From: Acidobacteriota bacterium
GTDB lineage: Bacteria > Acidobacteriota > Terriglobia > Acidiferrales > UBA7541
Assembly (NCBI GenBank): GCA_003224145.1
Contig: QHYN01000200.1
Span: 1 to 64,000 of the forward strand
Reading direction: 5' to 3'
Length of the DNA stretch: 64,000 nt
Shown: positions 63,835 to 64,000 of the stretch, piece by piece
Position numbering within the stretch: the first letter of the stretch is position 1
How the letters are laid out: the number at the start of each line of letters is the position of its first letter
Notes under the pieces: generated by a model
Told to the model about the DNA's origin: nothing
Seen by the model: only the letters and a program-made list of their open reading frames with translations
The model's database searches: none
Position numbers and translations under genes: made by a program

Positions 63835-64000
63835 TTTTCAGGTCCTCAGTCTCCAGTGCTCAGGTCTTGGTAAAGATTTTGGAAGCAAGAGATTGTGCCG
63901 GGTTCGTGATCAACAATCACCCCCGGCCGAAGCCGCTCATCTAATTTTAGGCAGGTTCCTATCTTAAACCGACAACTGACTGCCGATAACCGAAAACTGT

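Overview
The window looks like a chromosomal segment of an acidobacterium (phylum Acidobacteriota). The grounds are: high-GC coding DNA; two very large Oar-like receptors with an N-terminal carboxypeptidase-regulatory-like domain (1244 and 1052 residues) plus a shorter TonB-dependent receptor; a fused E1 alpha/beta 2-oxoacid dehydrogenase; small proteins joining zinc ribbons to membrane domains; and several small conserved-looking proteins of unknown function. I see no phage, plasmid, transposase, CRISPR array or rRNA. This assignment rests on protein character, not on a marker gene.

Layout. 1-5.4 kb: a secreted S9A peptidase cut by the window edge, a PspC/zinc-ribbon protein, the fused E1 and an unknown protein. 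5.5-9.8 kb: a Cys/His-rich exported protein, a TonB-dependent receptor with a strong terminator, an intergenic repeat element and an MFS transporter; together these suggest metal or small-molecule uptake. 9.9-13.7 kb: a helicase/nuclease pair of the MrfA/MrfB (YprA/YprB) type. 13.5-15 kb: an HExxH protease-like protein. 15.2-18.3 kb: an unusual cluster with an XRE/S24-like regulator, a secreted protein made of three 19-residue repeats, a seven-helix membrane protein under a promoter inside a 12-bp inverted repeat, and a coupled second membrane protein. 18.3-23 kb: a large hybrid sensor kinase divergent from an HD-GYP response regulator. 23.2-27.3 kb: a small Cys-rich protein and an Oar-like receptor sharing a terminator hairpin.

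27.5-32.9 kb: two PLP aminotransferases, then a cytochrome oxidase subunit III/I pair. Its subunit I keeps all heme ligands but has lost two of the three Cu-B histidines, and no subunit II is nearby. 33-38.6 kb: a nucleoside hydrolase, a VOC protein, tRNA-Leu(GAG), and the classic gap-pgk-tpiA-secG order. 39-47.3 kb: a lipase-maturation-factor family protein, a BamE-like hypothetical, a GHMP kinase, thymidine kinase, an ITP/XTP phosphatase, tRNA-Gly(GCC), MsrB and a HisC-type aminotransferase. 47.3-54.8 kb: an alpha-glucan phosphorylase, an Oar-like receptor and a CaiB-type CoA transferase. 54.9-63.8 kb: an RND pump with its adaptor, an M28 peptidase, a DUF3857 protein whose transglutaminase Cys is missing, and ribosome recycling factor.

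The observations I rate highest are the Cu-B-depleted oxidase subunit I, the repeat-peptide/seven-helix cluster, and a recurring start architecture in which a TANNNT -10 hexamer lies 8-9 bases before the start codon with no Shine-Dalgarno, which points to leaderless transcripts.
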